From Acidulodesulfobacterium_A sp049965795 (GTDB lineage Bacteria > SZUA-79 > Acidulodesulfobacterales > Acidulodesulfobacteraceae): a stretch of DNA of 8,713 bases. Location: the NCBI GenBank assembly GCA_049965795.1, contig JBMFVW010000040.1, forward strand, positions 1-8,713. Direction: 5' to 3'. The position numbers were made by a program, and so were the translations under genes. The notes below the pieces were generated by a model. The model searched no databases. It saw only the letters and a program-made list of their open reading frames with translations, and was not told the DNA's origin. This document shows, piece by piece, positions 6,559 through 8,713 of the stretch. The first letter of the stretch is position 1. Each line of letters opens with the position of its first letter.

Positions 6559-6663
6559 ATGAAAAAGGTGTATGATGCGCCGATGTTTGCAGAAATTCCC
6601 GCAGAAGAATTTTATTCATTAATTAACAAAGATTACGGCTTAAAGGATTCTTGCTATTCCTGA
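6559..6663 (+). CDS. Short RiPP precursor peptide (34 aa, or 39 aa if TGA is read as selenocysteine)
   Basis: The frame opens MKKVYDAPMFAEIPAEEF and ends YGLKDSCYS before TGA at 6661-6663. It is too short for ordinary gene finding but has a near-perfect ribosome binding site and sits last in a maturase/PqqD-like/peptide operon, where a precursor is expected. The N-terminal part (M1 to about I22, acidic with hydrophobic spacing such as E-E-F-Y-S-L-I) looks like a leader. The C-terminal K-D-Y-G-L-K-D-S-C-Y-S would be the core, with one Cys (Cys32). Directly after the TGA the frame continues Lys-Glu-Cys-Lys then TAA at 6676-6678. Readthrough would give Cys32-Tyr-Ser-Sec35-Lys-Glu-Cys38, a symmetric C-x-x-U-x-x-C. 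Downstream structure is consistent with a SECIS. I do not recognise the peptide family. A plain 34-residue Cys peptide remains the conservative reading. Confidence 0.75.
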   Translation: MKKVYDAPMFAEIPAEEFYSLINKDYGLKDSCYS

Positions 6664-6693
6664 AAAGAGTGCAAATAAGCGCAGTTTGCGTTT
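6661..6693 (+). other. Candidate selenocysteine codon with bacterial SECIS-like hairpin
   Basis: The TGA at 6661 is followed by hairpin AAGCGCA (6677-6683), loop GUU (6684-6686), UGCGUUU (6687-6693): seven pairs including one G-U. The loop starts 20 nt after the TGA and begins with G. Published bacterial SECIS rules, as I remember them, ask for a loop about 16-37 nt after the UGA, a loop of 3-14 nt and a G in its first positions. The hairpin straddles the in-frame TAA at 6676-6678, allowing a short Lys-Glu-Cys-Lys tail. An alternative, overlapping fold (GAGUGCAAA with UUUGCGUUU) also exists. Short hairpins are common, so this rests mainly on the combination with the C-x-x-U-x-x-C tail and the maturase context. 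Confidence 0.42.
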
Positions 6694-6700
6694 GATTAAA

Positions 6701-6754
6701 AATTCCCTGGCCGTTCTGCAGTTTATTTCTAAAAACGGTTAGGGAATTATTTTA
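6701..6754 (+). terminator. Probable intrinsic terminator of the radical SAM/peptide operon
   Basis: Long stem AATTCCCTGGCCGTT (6701-6715) pairs with AACGGTTAGGGAATT (6734-6748) over 15 positions, including two central G-U pairs. The 18-nt loop is followed by A-TTTT. The stem is preceded by a run of A, so it could act in both directions. It separates the peptide operon from the DsrE promoter. Confidence 0.65.
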
Positions 6755-6835
6755 AACTCTTTATTTATACTTGTTAACCTATTTTAACTATCCTTTTTAT
6801 TTTTTAAAATTTTTTACATTTCATAATAAATTAAC

Positions 6836-6864
6836 TTGACATTTTTGCATTACTACAATAAAAT
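6836..6864 (+). promoter_or_regulatory. Sigma70-type promoter of the DsrE/TetR genes
   Basis: A perfect -35 TTGACA (6836-6841) and a near-consensus -10 TAAAAT (6859-6864) are separated by 17 nt. The expected transcription start, near 6871, lies inside the inverted repeat listed next. It drives the DsrE-family gene at 6938 and possibly the TetR gene behind it. Confidence 0.78.
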
Positions 6865-6889
6865 ACAAACTGGTCGGTATGTTTGTATT
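6862..6889. promoter_or_regulatory. Probable TetR-family operator
   Basis: Inverted repeat AATACAAAC (6862-6870), 10-nt spacer TGGTCGGTAT, GTTTGTATT (6881-6889): nine perfect pairs, overlapping the -10 and the start site. The centre (AACTGGTCGGT) is itself partly symmetric and shares ACTGGTC with the box reported for LmrA/YxaF-type TetR repressors, as I recall. The nearby TetR gene at 7512 is the likely ligand-responsive binder; this is inference from position. Confidence 0.65.
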
Positions 6890-6937
6890 ACTGCCCTAAA
6901 ATATAACCTATTATAATTAATTAAAGGAGGATTTATT

Positions 6938-7288
6938 ATGTCGAAAGCAAAAGCTTTGGTAATTATCTTATCGGGCGGAAACGATTCCGCAAAAGTTAAA
7001 GTAGGGCTTAACTTTGCATGGAGAACAAAAAACGGAGGTGCATTCGAAGACGTAAAATTAGTCTTTTTTGGTCCAGGAGAGGAATTTATTGCAAAAACTG
7101 ACGACAAAGAAATACTGGAAGCTTATGAACAGGTCCTCGCAAATAATATCGTTCCTCAGGCTTGCGTTGCCATAGCCGAAGGATATGGAATCGCACCTAT
7201 TTTAACAGGCAAGAAAATGGAACTCGTTCATGTAGGACAAGCAATAGCCGGATTTATGGCAGACGGATATCAGCCAATAACTTTTTAG
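6938..7288 (+). CDS. DsrE-family protein
   Basis: A 116-residue cytosolic protein of the DsrE/DsrF-like (TusD-related) fold. Start KALVIILSGGNDSAKVKVGLNFA matches the first beta-strand and helix of the family. The middle strand reads VKLVFFGPGEEFIA, and a single Cys76 sits in NNIVPQACVAIAEGYGI, near where DsrE-like proteins place a sulfur-carrying Cys. Known relatives move persulfide sulfur in thiouridylation or sulfur oxidation, but many members are uncharacterised. The specific substrate here (sulfur, selenium or a metal thiolate) is not known. Excellent Shine-Dalgarno AAGGAGG lies 7 nt before the ATG. A strong repressible promoter precedes it, so it looks like the regulated target of the TetR protein that follows 223 nt later. 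Confidence 0.82.
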   Translation: MSKAKALVIILSGGNDSAKVKVGLNFAWRTKNGGAFEDVKLVFFGPGEEFIAKTDDKEILEAYEQVLANNIVPQACVAIAEGYGIAPILTGKKMELVHVGQAIAGFMADGYQPITF

Positions 7289-7511
7289 TTTATTTTAACG
7301 GCTAATCAGCATATAATTATAAAATTAAGATATTTAAGTTATAGTAATATGCGTTTAATGCCGGGGATTTAAGATATCATGCCCTAAAGTTGAATAAATA
7401 AACGATATTGGAGAAAAATTTGGAAGGAAAAGGTGAAAGTAAATTAATACATAAAGTTTCTGCAAAAAATTAATCCGACGCCTTTTCCTATCCGTTTTTA
7501 GGAAATTAAAG
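7289..7511 (+). other. Intergenic leader between DsrE-family and TetR genes
   Basis: No coding frame is supported. The main structure is a long-range inverted repeat, AGGAAAAGG (7425-7433) with CCTTTTCCT (7481-7489), extended by GGA/TCC across a one-base bulge, with a 47-nt loop. It ends about 20 nt before the TetR start. It could be a leader structure or chance pairing. No GC-rich terminator with a T-run is seen after the DsrE gene. Confidence 0.4.
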
Positions 7512-8084
7512 TTGCTTAAAAGAGAAGAAATAATAGATGCCGCATACAACCTTCTTTTAGAAAAAGGTTATGAAGGCATGGGCATTCAAGACATACTAGA
7601 TAAAATTAACGCTACCAAGGGGTGTATTTATTATCATTTTAAATCAAAAAGAGATATTGCCGCAGCCGTAATAGAAGAAGTAATTAAACCCGCTTACTCT
7701 GACAACTGGAGCAGCATAAGCAATGCAGAAAATCCGATATCCGCAATAATTAAAGTTATCGACGATATTTATCGTAAAAACGGGAAAAGATTAGCTAAAA
7801 ACGGCTGTCCTGTTGGGAATTTAATGCTTGAACTGTCTGCAAAAGACGAGATTTTGGCAAAATATATAAACGAAGTAATAGATTTATGGCATGGATATAT
7901 AAAGAAAGCCTTAGAAAACGCCGTAACAAAAAAAATAATAGATAAAAATACCGACGTTAAAAGCGTTGCAAGTTTCATAATAGGCTCGTTCGAAGGCTGT
8001 ATTATGCTTTCTAAGTCATCTCAAAGCGAAGAATTACTTAAAGACTGTTTTTATAATCTTAAAAATTACTTACTGAATTTATAG
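7512..8084 (+). CDS. TetR-family transcriptional regulator (LmrA/YxaF-like C-terminus)
   Basis: One-component repressor of 190 residues. The N-terminal helix-turn-helix covers REEIIDAAYNLLLEKGYEGM and then GIQDILDKINATKGCIYYHF (24-43), followed by KSKRDI, the standard TetR DNA-binding layout. The ligand-binding half contains NGCPVGNLMLELSAKDEIL, a stretch typical of the LmrA/YxaF-like subgroup. Four cysteines (38, 99, 163, 179) are present, with Cys38 inside the recognition region, where Ala is usual. The start is TTG at 7512, with AGGAA (7500-7504) upstream; the next in-frame ATG is residue 23, inside the DNA-binding domain, so TTG is preferred. It likely represses the promoter at 6836 and perhaps itself. 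It converges on the CopZ-like gene, with only 15 nt between stops. The inducer is unknown. Confidence 0.85.
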   Translation: MLKREEIIDAAYNLLLEKGYEGMGIQDILDKINATKGCIYYHFKSKRDIAAAVIEEVIKPAYSDNWSSISNAENPISAIIKVIDDIYRKNGKRLAKNGCPVGNLMLELSAKDEILAKYINEVIDLWHGYIKKALENAVTKKIIDKNTDVKSVASFIIGSFEGCIMLSKSSQSEELLKDCFYNLKNYLLNL

Positions 8085-8099
8085 GCTATTTAATAAGCT

Positions 8100-8318
8100 T
8101 TATTCAATTTCGTATTTGCCCGGCTTATAACCTGCATCTTCTATAGCCGATTTTATAGAATCAACGGAAACATCGTCGTTTGTCTCGATATAAGATTGAT
8201 TTTCTTTCAATGAAGTTTTAACGTCTGTTACGCCATTTACGTTTTTTACAAATTTGTTAACCCTTGCTACGCAATGCTCACAAGTCATACCGCCGACTTC
8301 TATTTTTATTTTTTTCAT
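8100..8318 (-). CDS. Heavy-metal-associated (CopZ-like) metallochaperone
   Basis: A 72-residue single-domain HMA protein. It has MKKIKIEVGGMTCEHC, with the metal-binding MTCEHC at 11-16 (Cys13, Cys16), then the ferredoxin-like beta-alpha-beta pattern and the closing AIEDAGYKP. It would bind Cu(I) (or Hg(II) or another soft metal) and deliver it to a P-type ATPase or regulator; no such ATPase is in the window. The start is supported by AAGGTGAT about 5 nt upstream (minus strand). It begins only 19 nt after the stop of the DsrE-like gene at 8338, so the two are probably co-transcribed from a promoter outside the right edge. Confidence 0.9.
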   Translation of the reverse strand: MKKIKIEVGGMTCEHCVARVNKFVKNVNGVTDVKTSLKENQSYIETNDDVSVDSIKSAIEDAGYKPGKYEIE

Positions 8319-8337
8319 TTTTAATCACCTTTTTGAG

Positions 8338-8709
8338 TTAAATAACGATAATTTGCCAGCCCTCGTTTATGAGCTTTCCGACGTCTGGATGCCCCTCAAA
8401 CTCAGATAAAAACTGGATATTTTTTACAGATAAGCTTTCTTTAACTTCCTTCCTGGCAGAACAGAAGCCGCATGCTTTATACACTATACCCATTTCCGTT
8501 ATTTCTTTAAATAGTTTATTCAAAAAATCAAATTTTGAAGTTTCATTTGAAATAATATCTAACCATTTTGTGCCGTTTCCGTCAAAAATAAGTGTTACTT
8601 CATTTCCAGACAATTTAATTTCTTTTGAGTATATCATTGCATGCCTTATTTTTGCAACCGATTCCTCCAAAGCCGGCCCTTCTAAAACTATAATAGCTAT
8701 TTTTGCCAT
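8338..8709 (-). CDS. DsrE-family protein with CGFC motif
   Basis: A 123-residue cytosolic protein with the DsrE-like fold. It has N-terminal strand KIAIIVLEGPALEESVAKI, central strand NEVTLIFDGNGTKWL, then MGIVYKACGFCSARKEV, with Cys80 and Cys83 where this family carries its reactive cysteine. It ends in a short C-terminal strand (EGWQIIVI). The paired C-G-F-C could hold a persulfide or bind a soft metal, which would fit its downstream partner, the CopZ-like protein. The start codon is 5 nt from the window end, so the ribosome binding site and promoter are not visible and a start further upstream cannot be excluded. It is clearly distinct from the other DsrE-family gene at 6938. Confidence 0.8.
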   Translation of the reverse strand: MAKIAIIVLEGPALEESVAKIRHAMIYSKEIKLSGNEVTLIFDGNGTKWLDIISNETSKFDFLNKLFKEITEMGIVYKACGFCSARKEVKESLSVKNIQFLSEFEGHPDVGKLINEGWQIIVI

Positions 8710-8713
8710 TTTA

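Noticed and set aside
6701..6748. The long hairpin considered as the SECIS element
   Set aside because: Its loop begins about 52 nt after the TGA, beyond the usual bacterial range, and its stem plus T-run fits a terminator better.
6853..7107. 84-codon minus-strand frame over the DsrE promoter and gene
   Set aside because: It is antisense to a clear DsrE-family gene with strong promoter and ribosome binding site on the plus strand.
7355..7549. 64-codon minus-strand frame between the DsrE and TetR genes
   Set aside because: It overlaps the TetR start, has no ribosome binding site and no recognisable sequence.
1..8713. CRISPR arrays, tRNA or rRNA genes, complete insertion sequences
   Set aside because: No regularly spaced repeats, no cloverleaf or conserved rRNA segments, and no transposase or integrase motifs were seen on either strand.

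Overview
This is an AT-rich bacterial window (GC content in the mid-thirties per cent by eye). Most gene products look bacterial: arsenic resistance, DsrE-family sulfur proteins, radical SAM peptide modification, and a CTAG-type restriction-modification pair. The mix suggests an anaerobic or metal- and sulfur-exposed bacterium, possibly a deltaproteobacterial-type lineage. The lineage is an inference, and nothing in the sequence fixes the taxon.

Layout. (1) 4-2620, minus strand: an arsenic operon arsR-arsD-arsA, driven by a textbook TTGACA-17-TATAAT promoter with a 13-bp-arm inverted repeat (ArsR operator) covering its -10/start region. The arsenite permease is not in the window and may lie past the left edge. 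(2) 2723-4775, plus strand: a type II restriction-modification pair. It consists of a beta-class DNA methyltransferase with a C-terminal, catalytically degenerate staphylococcal-nuclease-like domain, overlapping by 14 nt a MjaI-like restriction endonuclease (expected target CTAG). (3) 4776-5215: a gene-free gap holding a 154-bp diverged relic of a second ars operon (start of arsD, the spacer and the end of arsR). With the intact copy it brackets the restriction-modification genes as a direct repeat. (4) 5216-6750, plus strand: a compact RiPP-type cluster of radical SAM/SPASM maturase, PqqD-like leader-binding protein, a very short unlabelled precursor gene and a terminator hairpin. The precursor's in-frame TGA is followed by Lys-Glu-Cys-Lys and TAA, so readthrough with selenocysteine would give a C-x-x-U-x-x-C tail. 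A 7-bp hairpin with a GUU loop sits at the spacing expected of a bacterial SECIS. This is the most interesting candidate here. (5) 6836-8084, plus strand: a strong promoter with an inverted-repeat operator, a DsrE-family protein and a TetR-family regulator. (6) 8100-8709, minus strand: a second DsrE-family protein with a CGFC motif, followed by a CopZ-like heavy-metal-binding protein.

How it works together. ArsR would release the ars promoter on binding arsenite, ArsD would hand the metalloid to ArsA, and ArsA would energise an efflux permease. The DsrE, TetR and CopZ-like genes fit thiol/sulfur and soft-metal handling. The radical SAM cluster would modify a small Cys (or Cys/Sec) peptide. 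The restriction-modification pair and the ars relic mark the middle of the window as a recombined, accessory region.
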